From contig NZ_JANGAD010000009.1 of assembly GCF_024461735.1 (NCBI RefSeq), forward strand, positions 89,737 to 153,736: a DNA stretch of 64,000 bases, in the 5' to 3' direction. Each line of letters begins with the position of its first letter. Position 1 is the stretch's first letter. The DNA comes from Anaerotignum propionicum. Its GTDB lineage: Bacteria; Bacillota; Clostridia; Lachnospirales; Anaerotignaceae. Made by a program: the position numbers and the translations under genes. The notes under the pieces are model-generated. The model saw only the letters and a list, made by a program, of their open reading frames with translations, was not told the origin of the DNA and did not search any database. Below are positions 33,601 through 43,605 of this stretch, in pieces.

Positions 33601-34938
33601 ATGGGTTTTTTCGAAAAATGTTTTAAGCTAAAACAGAATAATACTACAATGAGAACTGAAATTTTTGCTGGATTAACTACATTCATGACAATGGCATATA
33701 TTTTAGTGGTTAACCCCAGTATTTTAAGTGCATCTGGGATGGATGCCAGTGCTCTTCTAACTGCAACCTGTCTTGCTTCTGCTCTGGGTACATTCTTTAT
33801 GGCTTTCTTTGCCAATTATCCTTTTGCATTGGCTCCGGGCATGGGGTTGAATGCATATTTTGCTTTTACCGTTTGCGGCCAGTATGGCTACAGCTGGCAA
33901 GTAGCTTTAACTGCAGTTTTTGTGGAGGGTATTATTTTTATTTTGCTTTCTGCCGTAAAGGTGAGAGAAGCAATTTTTAATGCAATACCGGCTAATATGA
34001 AAAAAGCAACCAGTGTTGGTATTGGTATGTTTATTGCATTTATAGGCTTACAAAATGCAGGTGTTATTGTTCCAAACAGTACCGTTTGTGTTGCATTAGG
34101 GGATATTAAAAATATTTCTGTGGCATTATCTTTAATTGGTACAATTATTACATTGGCGCTGGTTGTTAAAAAAGTAAAAGGCGCATTGTTTTTGGGAATT
34201 ATTTTGACTTGGGTTTTAGGTATTATCTGTCAGCTTACCGGAATTTATGTAGTAGATATTGATGCTGGAATGTATTCCTTGATACCTCAGGGGATTATCT
34301 CTGCGCCACCAAGCATTGAACCTATTGCCATGAAGTTAAGCTTTCAGGGGATTAGAATATTGGATTTTTTAACTGTAGTTTTTGCATTCTTATTTGTAGA
34401 TTTATTTGATACATTGGGTACTTTAATCGGCGTATCAACAAAAGCAGGTTTTGTTGATAAGGATGGCAGACTGCCTCGTATCAAAGGTGCATTGTTTGCA
34501 GATGCATGTGCAACAACAGTTGGTGCGGCATTGGGAACCTCCACAGTTACTACCTTCGTAGAGAGTGCTTCTGGTGTATCCGATGGTGGACGTACTGGTA
34601 TGACTGCCTTTACCGCTGGTGTATTGTTTTTGGTTGCCTTGTTTTTCTCACCCATATTAACAACAATTCCTTCCTTTGCTACAACACCTGCTTTGGTGGT
34701 AGTAGGTTTGTTTATGGTTGAAAATATCAGAGAGATTGATTTTAGTGATTACACAGAGGGTTTCCCTGCATTTATGACAATCTTGATGATGGTTATTGCC
34801 TATAGCATATCCGAAGGTTTGGTTTTTGGTGTAATTTCTTATGTATTGTTGAAACTTCTTAGCGGCAGACAGAAAGAACTGAATCCAGTTATCGTAATTA
34901 TCGGTATTTTATTCTTTATTAAGTTAATTATGGGTTAA
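33601..34938 (+). CDS. NCS2-family purine permease (AzgA/PbuG-like)
   Basis: Membrane transporter of 445 residues with about 13-14 helices. Features are EIFAGLTTFMTMAYILVVNPSIL at the N-terminus, APGMGLNAYF, and DLFDTLGTLIGVS followed by GTSTVTTFVESASGVSDGGRTG, which define the hypoxanthine/guanine/adenine branch of NCS2 rather than the uracil/xanthine branch. It imports nucleobases by proton symport. AAGGAGGG precedes the ATG. Its position opposite guaA fits joint purine supply. Confidence 0.93.
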   Translation: MGFFEKCFKLKQNNTTMRTEIFAGLTTFMTMAYILVVNPSILSASGMDASALLTATCLASALGTFFMAFFANYPFALAPGMGLNAYFAFTVCGQYGYSWQVALTAVFVEGIIFILLSAVKVREAIFNAIPANMKKATSVGIGMFIAFIGLQNAGVIVPNSTVCVALGDIKNISVALSLIGTIITLALVVKKVKGALFLGIILTWVLGIICQLTGIYVVDIDAGMYSLIPQGIISAPPSIEPIAMKLSFQGIRILDFLTVVFAFLFVDLFDTLGTLIGVSTKAGFVDKDGRLPRIKGALFADACATTVGAALGTSTVTTFVESASGVSDGGRTGMTAFTAGVLFLVALFFSPILTTIPSFATTPALVVVGLFMVENIREIDFSDYTEGFPAFMTILMMVIAYSISEGLVFGVISYVLLKLLSGRQKELNPVIVIIGILFFIKLIMG

Positions 34939-35297
34939 AAAGCATTTGAACATATTTATTTTAATAGAAACATCTTTGTTTGATTTGTTAAAGTAAAATG
35001 AGTAACAACCATTCAGACAAGACATATCATAATATGTTTTTCTTTGAGACTATTCTTTATATAAGCAGAGTATATGGGAATGAAAATGATTCCCTACTAG
35101 CCTATATAGTGGCGTATGCTTGTAATAGAAAGGACGGCTGTTCGTTTGAGCAGTAGTCCTTTTGTTTCGTTATTGGAACTGTTGTGAAAAAATGGAAGCG
35201 AAGGAAAAGTTTAAAATTCTTATTGTTTCTTAAAACAAAAAAATCTATAATACTTGTAGTATCTATCATGAGATAAATTTTGGAAAGGCGGATAGCA
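34939..35297 (+). other. Spacer with hairpins between the purine permease and phosphofructokinase
   Basis: No gene is supported. ACATAT-CATA-ATATGT at 35022-35037 followed by TTTTTC is a weak AT-only terminator for the permease. GGGAAT at 35076-35081 pairs with ATTCCC at 35089-35094 but has no T run. A better terminator lies at 35129-35165. Confidence 0.5.
35129..35165 (+). terminator. Intrinsic terminator upstream of phosphofructokinase
   Basis: AAAGGAC pairs with GTCCTTT and encloses CTG with CAG, followed by TTTTG. It lies 130 bases upstream of the phosphofructokinase start and so more probably ends the previous unit. Confidence 0.6.
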
Positions 35298-36521
35298 ATG
35301 AAAAACTTACTGGTCGCGCAATCGGGCGGCCCATCTGCAGCAATTAATGCCACATTATGCGGTGTGGTAGAAAAGGGATTGGCTGATAAAAATATTGATA
35401 AGGTGTATGGAGCGCAAAATGGTATCATTGGAATTTTGGCTGAACGAATGGTTGAACTGAATGCTATACTTTCTAACCCTCAATCCTTACAGCTATTATG
35501 TCAAACACCTTCCTCGGCATTGGGCTCATGTAGAATGAAGCTTTCTCATTGGGAGGAGAGTACCTTTGAGTTTGAAAAGATAATATCTATTTTTAGAAAA
35601 TATAATATTGGCTATTTTGTTTACATTGGTGGAAATGATTCCATGGATACGGTGCATAAGCTTTCTGAGTATTGCCGCTTACACAAGATTAATGATATTT
35701 GTATTATGGGGGCCCCTAAAACCATTGATAACGACTTGATGGAGACGGATCATTGCCCGGGATTTGGCTCAGCTGGGAAATATATTGCCACAACTTTTTC
35801 AGAAATTGCCTGTGATTGCAATGTATATGCTCTGCCTGCTGTAACCATTGTGGAAGTGATGGGACGAGATGCAGGATGGCTTACTGCTTCTTCTGTTTTG
35901 GGTAGAATCAATGGAGACTCCGCACCAGATTTAATTTATCTTTGTGAAAGGCCTTTTTCTGTAGATGGATTTTTATGTGATGTAAGAGAAAAGCTAGGGA
36001 AAAAGCATGCAGTGGTTGTTGCAGTAAGTGAAGGAATTAGAAATGAAGCGGGAGAGTACATTACCGATTGCCTTCAAGATAGAACAACCGATGCCTTCGG
36101 ACATAAAATATTGGCAGGTGCGGCAAGATATTTGGAAGAAATTGTACGCCAAGAGATTGGGTGTAAGGTCAGAAGTGTAGAGCTGAATTTGATGCAGCGC
36201 TGTGCATCCCACGTGGCAAGCGCGGCGGATATTTATGAATCCAGACTTCTTGGTATGGCGGCGGCGGATTATGCTTTGGCAGGCGGAAGTGGAAAAATGG
36301 CAGCAATCAAAAGAGTATCCACCAAACCATATCAATTTGAAATTGGTTTTGTGGAAATCGAAAAAATTGCTAATCAAGTGAAAACCGTTCCTTTGGAATG
36401 GATTCATGAGCAGGGGAACGATGTTACCCAAGAAATGATTGATTATTTGCTTCCGTTGATTCAAGGAGAGCTACCTTGTACCTACGAAAATGGGGTGCCT
36501 GTGCATTTTAGATTGTTTTAA
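35298..36521 (+). CDS. pfp: 6-phosphofructokinase, probably pyrophosphate-dependent
   Basis: 407 residues, cytoplasmic, phosphorylating fructose 6-phosphate to the 1,6-bisphosphate. The residues that decide the phosphate donor are GGNDS at about 111-115 (Asp where ATP enzymes have Gly) and PKTIDND at about 137-143 (Lys where ATP enzymes have Gly); both point to pyrophosphate, which would make the step reversible. MGRDAGWL and the substrate loop EGI are also present. The ATG at 35298 has GGAAAGGCGG upstream. Assay would be needed to exclude ATP use. Confidence 0.88.
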   Translation: MKNLLVAQSGGPSAAINATLCGVVEKGLADKNIDKVYGAQNGIIGILAERMVELNAILSNPQSLQLLCQTPSSALGSCRMKLSHWEESTFEFEKIISIFRKYNIGYFVYIGGNDSMDTVHKLSEYCRLHKINDICIMGAPKTIDNDLMETDHCPGFGSAGKYIATTFSEIACDCNVYALPAVTIVEVMGRDAGWLTASSVLGRINGDSAPDLIYLCERPFSVDGFLCDVREKLGKKHAVVVAVSEGIRNEAGEYITDCLQDRTTDAFGHKILAGAARYLEEIVRQEIGCKVRSVELNLMQRCASHVASAADIYESRLLGMAAADYALAGGSGKMAAIKRVSTKPYQFEIGFVEIEKIANQVKTVPLEWIHEQGNDVTQEMIDYLLPLIQGELPCTYENGVPVHFRLF

Positions 36522-36622
36522 ATGTTTCTTTATAGAAAAAATCAAGGGAAAGTAAGCAAAAGCTTTGATATTTTTGTATAAAATTTTCCAAAAGGGTACA
36601 TACTTTTTTCGAGGTGGATATT

Positions 36623-37156
36623 ATGAGGAAAAAAGTTGTACTTCTGGCCCTTGCCGGCTTTTTTCTATCGTTGGGGCTAGGTTATGTTTTAACAGCGAAA
36701 GAACAAGAAAAGCTTCCAGCACAGGAACATACCGTTTTGGTTGGAAAAAAAGAAGTTACTGTGAAAAAAGAGGGTAAAATAATTTACCAATATTACTATA
36801 CAAAGGATGCAATTACAAAAGAGGTTACGGAGCCCGTTCCGGATTTTCTTGAAGGGTTGAACCGCCAACAGATGCAAAGCATTTATAACGGTTGGCAAAT
36901 TGTTTATTTTTCTCCTGAAAAGGTAATACTTCGGTGTTCTGTTGAGGGGAAAAGCAGTGAGATCTTTGTTTTAAAAGAGTACGAAGGTAATTTAGCTGTA
37001 TTTACAGAAGATATTGATAAAAAGATGAAATTGAAAGAATTGACAAAAGTTCCGATTTCTGTTTTGCCTGATCCCGAGAGACAACAGCTCTTAGAAGGTA
37101 TTTATGTATTAGGTGAAGAAAACTTAGTGAAGCTTCTTTCAGATTTTACTAGTTAA
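36623..37156 (+). CDS. BofC C-terminal-domain-like protein
   Basis: 177 residues with one N-terminal hydrophobic helix or signal peptide (residues 6-24) and an extracytoplasmic remainder. The end of the protein (LPDPERQQLLEGIYVLGEENLVKLLSDF) matches the pattern of the C-terminal domain of BofC, a forespore protein that controls sigma-K checkpoint proteolysis in Bacillus. The start ATG follows GAGGTGG; a GTG at 36614 lies upstream. Resemblance is limited to the domain, so a role in sporulation is likely but not shown. Confidence 0.65.
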   Translation: MRKKVVLLALAGFFLSLGLGYVLTAKEQEKLPAQEHTVLVGKKEVTVKKEGKIIYQYYYTKDAITKEVTEPVPDFLEGLNRQQMQSIYNGWQIVYFSPEKVILRCSVEGKSSEIFVLKEYEGNLAVFTEDIDKKMKLKELTKVPISVLPDPERQQLLEGIYVLGEENLVKLLSDFTS

Positions 37157-37184
37157 TTTTTGTTAAATTTTTAATATTTTTTCC

Positions 37185-37213
37185 TAGACATTTTTTGTCC
37201 CACATGTTATAAT
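37185..37213 (+). promoter_or_regulatory. Promoter of a candidate small RNA
   Basis: TAGACA (37185-37190), a 17-base spacer and TATAAT (37208-37213). It lies after the BofC-like gene and about 110 bases before a terminator, with no gene between them. Confidence 0.65.
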
Positions 37214-37219
37214 GAGCAT

Positions 37220-37324
37220 GTGAAAACTCCCCAATATTTTCACATTGCGGTAAATCCGTAATCCCAATAAGAAATACCTTCTCTTTTTGAAAGAAGAGCA
37301 GTCATCGGCAGGCTGCTCTTTTTT
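37220..37324 (+). ncRNA. Candidate structured small RNA ending in an intrinsic terminator
   Basis: From the promoter above a transcript of about 105 bases would start with a hairpin (ATGTGAAAA 37218-37226 with TTTTCACAT 37237-37245), continue through GCGGTAAATCCG and end in the terminator AAGAGCAG (37294-37301) with CTGCTCTT (37313-37320) and T run. It contains no credible ORF. Its family was not recognised. It could instead be an attenuated leader of the GH13 gene, but that gene has its own promoter-like element downstream. Confidence 0.5.
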
Positions 37325-37421
37325 CCATGTATGAAAAAATCATTTTTAATCATAATTATTTTCCTGATTTCAATTGAATTTAAATGGGAATCATAATTTT
37401 ACTTTTCTTTTGATTCGTTTA

Positions 37422-37430
37422 TGGTATAAT
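37422..37430 (+). promoter_or_regulatory. Extended -10 element before the GH13 gene
   Basis: TGGTATAAT at 37422-37430, about 60 bases upstream of the start; the -35 region is poor. Confidence 0.4.
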
Positions 37431-37491
37431 TACCGCAATGAAAATCCTGTTATGTATGTAAGCCAATAATTAATAAAAAGGTGGTGGGCTT

Positions 37492-39540
37492 ATGCCAAAT
37501 TACGCTGATCTCTCTTGGTTAGTAAATATTCCTTATTTTTGTTCCCAAGCAATTTTCAGCGATGAAACCGCAAATTATAGAATACCGCCTGAGCCCTCCA
37601 GATATGATACAGTGACCATTACTTTAAGGACAGGTAGGAATCTTCAGTTACAGCCTTTTTTATGTACAGAAGGGCATCGTTTGGCTATGAGGAAAATGCG
37701 GTCTAGTTTTGTATTTGAATATTACCAGGTAGATTTGCCTCCATCTCAAGAGAATGAACACTATTATTTTTGTATTGAGGGAGAAGGCTTTACTCTTTAT
37801 TACACAAAATATGGCGTATTTGACAGCTATCAGGGGGAGGGCTGGTTTGAGCTTTTGAGGGATTATCATACACCCCAATGGGCAAAGGGAGCGGTGATGT
37901 ACCAAATTTTCCCTGACCGCTTTTTTAATGGTGATGAAAAAAATGATATTTTAAGCAATGAATATATGTACTTGGGAAAACCAGTGAAAAAAATTGAGGA
38001 CTGGAGTAAAAATCCGGAATCAGAGGATATTCGGAATTTTTATGGTGGGGACTTGCAAGGAATTATAATGAAGATGGAGTATTTGGAAGGTTTGGGGGTA
38101 GATGCAATATATTTAAACCCAATTTTTCTTTCTCCTAGTAATCATAAATACGATATTCAGGATTATGAGCATATCGATCCTCATCTAGGTGTGATTGAAG
38201 TGGATGAAGGTGCATTGGTTTTTGGTTCTGAAAAGAATCAAGAGGCAACCAGATATATCACTCGCATAAACAATGATACAAATCTGCAAAAAAGTGATTT
38301 GCTTTTTGCTACATTGGTTGCAGAGGCTCATAAAAGAGGAATAAAAGTAATCCTTGATGGTGTTTTTAATCATTGCGGTGCATTTCATAAATGGATGGAT
38401 CGGGAGGGGATTTATAAGGATAGTATTAAAGGTGCTTTTCAAGATAAAAACAGCCCATTTCATCCTTATTTTATATGGAATCAAGAAGGAACTGCCTATG
38501 AGGGGTGGTGGGGGTATGAGAACCATCCAAAGCTAAATGTTGAGGGCTGTTTGGAGTTAAGAAATAAAATCATGGAAATAGGTGCAAAGTGGGTGTCTCC
38601 ACCATTTAGTGCAGACGGATGGCGGTTGGATGTGGCGGCAGATTTGGGTAGTACAGAGGAATTTAACCACACTTTTTGGCAGGAATTTCGAAAAACCATA
38701 AAAAAGGCCAATCCAAATGCGTTGATTTTAGCAGAGCATTACGGAGAGGCAAAACCCTGGTTACTTGGTGATCAATGGGATAGCATTATGAATTATGATG
38801 CCTTTATGGAACCGTTGACTTGGTTTCTCACAGGGGTTTCCAAGCACAGTACAGACGCTAGAGATGATTTGTACAATAATGCTGATGTTTTTTGGGGAAC
38901 TATGATTTATCAGATGTCAAAGATACCCATTCAGGCTTTAACAACAGCAATGAATGAACTTTCTAACCATGACCATTCTCGTTTTTTAACAAGAACAAAC
39001 CGCCAATTAGGTAGATTGGAACATGATGGTGCTGAAAAAGCTTCGGAGGATGTTCAGCTTTCAGTAATGCGGGAAGCGGTCTTATTGCAAATGACTTGGC
39101 TTGGAGCACCCACCATTTATTATGGGGATGAAGCCGGTGTTGCGGGCTGGACGGATCCTGATAATCGCAGACCCTATCCTTGGGGCAGAGAAAATAACGA
39201 ATTAATTGCATTCCATAAAGCTTGTATCTATTTGCGAAAAGAAAATGAAGCATTACGATTGGGTTCCTTAAAGCAATTATTTGGTGAATATGGCATCATA
39301 GGTTATGGAAGATTTACGGAACAAAACCACTGTGTTGTTGTGTTAAACAACAGCGATGATTTTAAAGAAATTTATGTGCCTGTTTGGCAAATAGGTGTTA
39401 GAGAAAAAGGTAGAATGAAACGCTTGATTTTGACAGACGAGAAGGGATATTATTTGGAAAGTGTAGATTTTAGTGTTGAGAACGGGCATATTTGTCTGCC
39501 CTTGCAGCCTAAGAGTGGAATTCTTTTAAAGGAAGTGTGA
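37492..39540 (+). CDS. GH13 alpha-glycosidase (neopullulanase/cyclomaltodextrinase-like)
   Basis: 682 residues without a signal peptide, so probably intracellular breakdown of maltodextrins. An N-terminal beta-sandwich region of about 130 residues precedes the catalytic barrel. The four GH13 motifs are visible: DGVFNH, GWRLDVAAD (nucleophile Asp), LAEHYG (acid/base Glu) and LSNHDHSR (transition-state Asp). IFPDRFFNGD at the barrel start is typical of the neopullulanase-type subgroup. AAAAGGTGGTGG precedes the ATG. The stop overlaps the next gene by one base. Exact specificity is not assigned. Confidence 0.9.
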   Translation: MPNYADLSWLVNIPYFCSQAIFSDETANYRIPPEPSRYDTVTITLRTGRNLQLQPFLCTEGHRLAMRKMRSSFVFEYYQVDLPPSQENEHYYFCIEGEGFTLYYTKYGVFDSYQGEGWFELLRDYHTPQWAKGAVMYQIFPDRFFNGDEKNDILSNEYMYLGKPVKKIEDWSKNPESEDIRNFYGGDLQGIIMKMEYLEGLGVDAIYLNPIFLSPSNHKYDIQDYEHIDPHLGVIEVDEGALVFGSEKNQEATRYITRINNDTNLQKSDLLFATLVAEAHKRGIKVILDGVFNHCGAFHKWMDREGIYKDSIKGAFQDKNSPFHPYFIWNQEGTAYEGWWGYENHPKLNVEGCLELRNKIMEIGAKWVSPPFSADGWRLDVAADLGSTEEFNHTFWQEFRKTIKKANPNALILAEHYGEAKPWLLGDQWDSIMNYDAFMEPLTWFLTGVSKHSTDARDDLYNNADVFWGTMIYQMSKIPIQALTTAMNELSNHDHSRFLTRTNRQLGRLEHDGAEKASEDVQLSVMREAVLLQMTWLGAPTIYYGDEAGVAGWTDPDNRRPYPWGRENNELIAFHKACIYLRKENEALRLGSLKQLFGEYGIIGYGRFTEQNHCVVVLNNSDDFKEIYVPVWQIGVREKGRMKRLILTDEKGYYLESVDFSVENGHICLPLQPKSGILLKEV

Positions 39541-40211
39541 TGATGGATTGGAAAATAATATTTGAGGATGAAGAGATGTTGGTGGCGAAAAAGCCCCATG
39601 GTATGCCAACACAAGCAGATAAAACAGGGGATTTAGATTTGCTTTCTGCATTGGAAAAGCATTGTGGTCATCCATTAGGTTTGATTCATCGTCTAGATAG
39701 ACCGGTAGGGGGACTACTTGTTTTTGCAAAAACTAAAAGGTCAGAGACGGCTTTTGCAAAGCAAATGCAGGATGGGCTTTTGGAAAAGCGTTATCATGCC
39801 GTTCTATTGGGTAAAATGCCTGAAGAAAAAGGCACCTTGATTGATTATTTGAAAAAAAATATGCGTACTAATCTTTCAGAGGTGGTTTCTGCCAAGGATA
39901 AGATGGGAAAAAAAGCTGTTTTGCATTACGAGGTTTTGCAAACTAAGATTGAAGAAAATCAGATATTAAGTTTGGTGGAAATCCAATTGGAGACAGGCAG
40001 GCATCACCAGATTCGGGTACAGACTGCACATGGGGGAGCGCCAATTTGGGGAGATAAAAAATATAACCCCCAGTTTCAAAGAAGAGGTCACACAGAAATC
40101 GCCCTGTGGGCATATTCTTTAAAAGGCTTTCATCCCACAACAAATCAACCTTGGTCTTTCGTAGATATACCTAAGGAGGGGATTTTTCAGTTTTTTTATG
40201 GAAATTCATAA
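39540..40211 (+). CDS. RluA-family pseudouridine synthase
   Basis: 223 residues. The catalytic motif HRLDRPVGGLLVFAKT holds the nucleophilic Asp, and ETGRHHQIRVQ is the second conserved motif. It lacks an S4 domain, as in the short RluA/YqcB type, and converts uridine in tRNA or rRNA to pseudouridine; the target base is unknown. The start overlaps the GH13 stop (TGATG); ATG at 39543 is an equal alternative. Translation is likely coupled. Confidence 0.9.
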   Translation: MMDWKIIFEDEEMLVAKKPHGMPTQADKTGDLDLLSALEKHCGHPLGLIHRLDRPVGGLLVFAKTKRSETAFAKQMQDGLLEKRYHAVLLGKMPEEKGTLIDYLKKNMRTNLSEVVSAKDKMGKKAVLHYEVLQTKIEENQILSLVEIQLETGRHHQIRVQTAHGGAPIWGDKKYNPQFQRRGHTEIALWAYSLKGFHPTTNQPWSFVDIPKEGIFQFFYGNS

Positions 40212-40219
40212 AACAAGCT

Positions 40220-40248
40220 TTGCATTTTCTCTTTGTGTGTATTATAAT
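40220..40248 (+). promoter_or_regulatory. Candidate promoter of clpC
   Basis: TTGCAT (40220-40225), a 17-base spacer and TATAAT (40243-40248). A second TATAAT lies at 40339-40344 without a good -35. No CtsR heptad repeats were found around either. Confidence 0.45.
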
Positions 40249-40365
40249 GTGTGTATCAAATTATGATGAGTGGTGAAAAGATTTCATATTTCTTTTGAGA
40301 AACGGTTGATTTCAGGTATCCTCTTATCAATTCTTTCGTATAATTAAGTATATTTGGAAAAAGAA

Positions 40366-40391
40366 TAAAGAACTGAAAAGTTCTTTTATTT
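40366..40391 (+). promoter_or_regulatory. Hairpin with T run in the clpC leader
   Basis: AAAGAACT pairs perfectly with AGTTCTTT over a 4-base loop, followed by TATTTT. It lies 60 bases before the clpC start and after the promoter candidates, so it could limit readthrough into clpC. Confidence 0.4.
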
Positions 40392-40451
40392 TAAACATAC
40401 TATTAGCAATCACAAGCTTTGATGGCTAACAAGCTAAGGAAGGTGAAGAAC

Positions 40452-42899
40452 ATGGAAGGAAGATATACGAAAAAAGCGCAAGAGGTTTTGGCAAGAGCAC
40501 AAGAGGCCGCGTTAAAACTGGGAAATAAGTACGTTGGAACAGAGCATATTTTACTTGGGCTAACCCTAGTACAAGAAAGTGTAGCGGCAAAAGCCTTGGA
40601 AATACAAGGGGTAACCTATCATCAGGTTATGGATCGCATTGTTACGTTAAATGAACACAACAGAACCTTTTATGTCCCCGTAGATTACACACCTAGAGCG
40701 AAACGGGTTGTAGAATTTGGTCTTCAGGAAGCGGTAAAAATGGGCATGGGCTATGTAGGAACAGAACACATGCTGATATCCTTGATTCGAGAAGAGGATA
40801 ATATTGCGACAAAGATTCTTATGGATTTAAATGTAAACCGACAGCAAGTATACGCTGATATTATGAGTATGCTGGGTGCCGGTGAAAATGAAACCTCGGG
40901 TATTCGAGGTATGAATACAAATGGTGAAACACAGGAAAAAAGCCCAACGGAAACGTTAGATAAATTTAGCCGCAACCTGACGGAAATGGCGAAAAACAAT
41001 AAATTTGACCCCATTGTAGGCAGAGATTTGGAAATTGAACGTATCATTCAAATTTTAAGCAGAAGAACAAAAAATGACCCCTGCCTTGTGGGAGATCCCG
41101 GTGTGGGAAAAACCGCCATTGTGGAAGGTTTGGCACAAAAAATCGTGGATGGAAACATTCCTGAGGTATTAAAAAATAAAAAGATTATCAGCCTTGATTT
41201 GTCTGCTGTCATTGCAGGTTCAAAATATCGTGGTGAATTTGAAGACAGAATGAAAAAAGCTTTGGCTGAGGTGCGGGCAGATGGTAACATCATTCTTTTT
41301 GTTGATGAAATTCATACCATAATCGGCGCAGGTGCGGCAGAAGGAGCCATTGATGCCTCCAATATTTTAAAGCCATCCCTTGCCCGAGGTGAAATACAGC
41401 TGATTGGTGCAACAACACTGGATGAATACAGAAAATATATTGAAAAGGATGCTGCCTTTGAACGCCGTTTCCAGCCTGTTAAGGTGGAAGAACCAACGGA
41501 GCAGGCTGCCATTGATATGCTTCGTGCCCTTCGGGACAGATATGAGGTGCATCATAAGGTTACAATTACCGATGAAGCGGTAGAGGCTGCAGTAAAGCTT
41601 TCTATGCGCTATGTGACAGATCGCTTTTTACCCGATAAGGCAATTGACCTTATTGACGAAGCAGCTTCCCGATTGCGTTTGAAAACCTATGGAGCGCCTC
41701 TAGCGGTAAAGGATTTGCAAAAGAAACTGGCGGAGATGGAGAAGGAAAAAGAGGAATCTATCAAAACAGAAGATTTTGAAAAAGCTTGTGAAATAAAAAA
41801 ACAACAGGATGCTTTGCGCACCCAATTGAAGGAAGCCCAAAAAGATTGGGATCAGAAAAACGACATTAATGCCCATACGGTAACACCGGAGGAAGTTGCA
41901 GAGGTGCTTTCCCGTTGGACGGGAATCCCTTTACAGAGTATAAAAGAGGAAGAAACAGCAAGATTGCTTGCCCTTGAAGATACACTCCATGAACGGGTAG
42001 TGGGTCAGCACGAAGCGGTAAAGGCAGTGGCAAGAGCAATCCGTCGTGGTCGTGTTGGTTTAAAAGACCCCAATAGACCCATTGGCTCCTTTCTGTTTTT
42101 AGGACCCACAGGCGTAGGTAAAACAGAGCTTTCCAAAGCTTTGGCTCAGGCACTTTTTGGCGACGAAAGCGCAATGATTCGTATAGATATGTCCGAATAT
42201 ATGGAGAAGCACAGTGTAGCCAGAATGGTGGGTGCGCCTCCTGGATATGTTGGTTATGAAGAAGGCGGTCAGCTCAGTGAAAAAGTTCGCAGAAACCCTT
42301 ATTCGGTAGTACTTTTTGATGAAATCGAAAAGGCTTCCCCTGAAGTGTTTAATGTCCTTTTGCAGGTATTGGATGACGGACATATTACTGACGGTCAAGG
42401 GCGTAAGGTGGATTTTAAAAATACGGTTATTATTATGACATCCAACGCTGGAGCAAGGAGTATTGCCGCACCGAAAAGAATGGGCTTTACCAGTGTGGAA
42501 ACGGCAGAGCAAAGCTATGAAGCTATGAAAAAAGGTGTTATGGATGAAGTAAAAAACATCTTTAAGCCGGAGTTTATCAATCGTATTGACGACATCATTG
42601 TGTTCCATCCTTTGGAACAAGAGGATATTGTTGAGATTGTAAAGATTATGGTGAAAACACTTTCTAAAAGAGTTGAGGAAAACATGGATATAACGTTAAC
42701 CTTTACAGATAAGGCCATTGAAAAAATTGCGGAGGTGGGCTACGATAAAGCATATGGCGCCAGACCTTTACGCCGTGCCCTGCAAACAAAGATTGAAGAT
42801 GTATTTGCAGAGGAGTTTTTGAGTGGCAACTTCCAAAAGGGAAGCAAGGTTTCCGTTGGGGTTAAAGCAAATGGATTTTCCTTTAGAACTGTAAAATAA
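40452..42899 (+). CDS. clpC: ATP-dependent Clp protease ATPase subunit ClpC
   Basis: AAA+ unfoldase of 815 residues that feeds proteins to ClpP. Order: two Clp N repeats (residues 1-145), first AAA+ domain with Walker A GDPGVGKT and Walker [10 protein letters not shown], a middle coiled-coil/UVR-like segment ([19 protein letters not shown]), second AAA+ domain with GPTGVGKT, and a D2-small C-terminal part. The ATG at 40452 has GGAAGGTGA upstream. Unlike many Firmicutes the usual ctsR-mcsA-mcsB genes are not adjacent, so its stress control may differ. Confidence 0.96.
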   Translation: MEGRYTKKAQEVLARAQEAALKLGNKYVGTEHILLGLTLVQESVAAKALEIQGVTYHQVMDRIVTLNEHNRTFYVPVDYTPRAKRVVEFGLQEAVKMGMGYVGTEHMLISLIREEDNIATKILMDLNVNRQQVYADIMSMLGAGENETSGIRGMNTNGETQEKSPTETLDKFSRNLTEMAKNNKFDPIVGRDLEIERIIQILSRRTKNDPCLVGDPGVGKTAIVEGLAQKIVDGNIPEVLKNKKIISLDLSAVIAGSKYRGEFEDRMKKALAEVRADGNIILFVDEIHTIIGAGAAEGAIDASNILKPSLARGEIQLIGATTLDEYRKYIEKDAAFERRFQPVKVEEPTEQAAIDMLRALRDRYEVHHKVTITDEAVEAAVKLSMRYVTDRFLPDKAIDLIDEAASRLRLKTYGAPLAVKDLQKKLAEMEKEKEESIKTEDFEKACEIKKQQDALRTQLKEAQKDWDQKNDINAHTVTPEEVAEVLSRWTGIPLQSIKEEETARLLALEDTLHERVVGQHEAVKAVARAIRRGRVGLKDPNRPIGSFLFLGPTGVGKTELSKALAQALFGDESAMIRIDMSEYMEKHSVARMVGAPPGYVGYEEGGQLSEKVRRNPYSVVLFDEIEKASPEVFNVLLQVLDDGHITDGQGRKVDFKNTVIIMTSNAGARSIAAPKRMGFTSVETAEQSYEAMKKGVMDEVKNIFKPEFINRIDDIIVFHPLEQEDIVEIVKIMVKTLSKRVEENMDITLTFTDKAIEKIAEVGYDKAYGARPLRRALQTKIEDVFAEEFLSGNFQKGSKVSVGVKANGFSFRTVK

Positions 42900-43056
42900 T
42901 TGAAATTTTTCCTATTGAAATAATGAATTTAGCTATATACCAAAGTCATGTTTTGTGTTATAATCAACCTAATCCAAATGAAGAGAGAAATTTGGCGATA
43001 TTTCGGATTTTTTATCGAAAGTATACTGTGAAAGTGATATTTTGGGAGGTAGCGAA

Positions 43057-43470
43057 ATGGCTGTAATCGAGGAATTGATTCGTCAGGAAGAAGATGGAAG
43101 TATCAGCTTCGGCAATTATTTGATGGATGAAAAGAAAAAGGTTTTGGATTTTGAAGTAAAAGGCGATCTTTATAAGGTTAAAACATACAATGAAATTACA
43201 AAGCTTGAGAAAAACGGTAAAATGCTTATGGAGGTAGTGCCCGGCGCTACCATACATAAATTTTCATTAAATGAAAAAGGTGCATTTTTCATGATAGAGG
43301 GTCACGAGGATGTTCAGTTGACTTTGGAAATGGAACCTTCTAGTGAATATAAAATTTTGATTGACGATGTAAATGTAGGCAAGGTAAAAACAAATATGGC
43401 AGGCAAGGTAACCATTGGTGTTGAATTGCAAAACAATATGCCCTATGTGAAGGTTGAAAAGATAGGCTGA
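43057..43470 (+). CDS. Endosialidase-like hypothetical protein
   Basis: 137 residues from the ATG at 43057 with GGGAGG upstream. It is soluble, with no signal peptide, and predicted mainly beta: EDGSISFGNYLMDEKKK, DLYKVKTYNEITKLEKNG, then alternating hydrophobic strands. Genes of this shape are common near radA in Lachnospiraceae and carry the inherited name endosialidase, for which no active-site evidence is visible here. Function unknown. Confidence 0.7.
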   Translation: MAVIEELIRQEEDGSISFGNYLMDEKKKVLDFEVKGDLYKVKTYNEITKLEKNGKMLMEVVPGATIHKFSLNEKGAFFMIEGHEDVQLTLEMEPSSEYKILIDDVNVGKVKTNMAGKVTIGVELQNNMPYVKVEKIG

Positions 43471-43477
43471 TAAAGTA

Positions 43478-43507
43478 AAGTGGACTGTATAATTATACAG
43501 TCCACTT
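43478..43507. repeat. Perfect 30-base palindrome
   Basis: AAGTGGACTGTATAA is followed directly by its reverse complement. It starts 8 bases after the endosialidase-like gene. There is no T run after it on either strand, so it is not a normal terminator; a protein-binding site or cruciform is possible. Confidence 0.6.
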
Positions 43508-43605
43508 CAGATTATAGGCCCATTTTTTGGGGATGGATTGGCACGAAAAAAGATTCGTTAATTTCCCTAACTATATGAAAATGCGAAAAAATTGGTTTTG
43601 ATTAG

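Noticed and set aside
40212..40451. CtsR heptad operator before clpC
   Set aside because: No tandem heptad of the GGTCAAA type was found on either strand.
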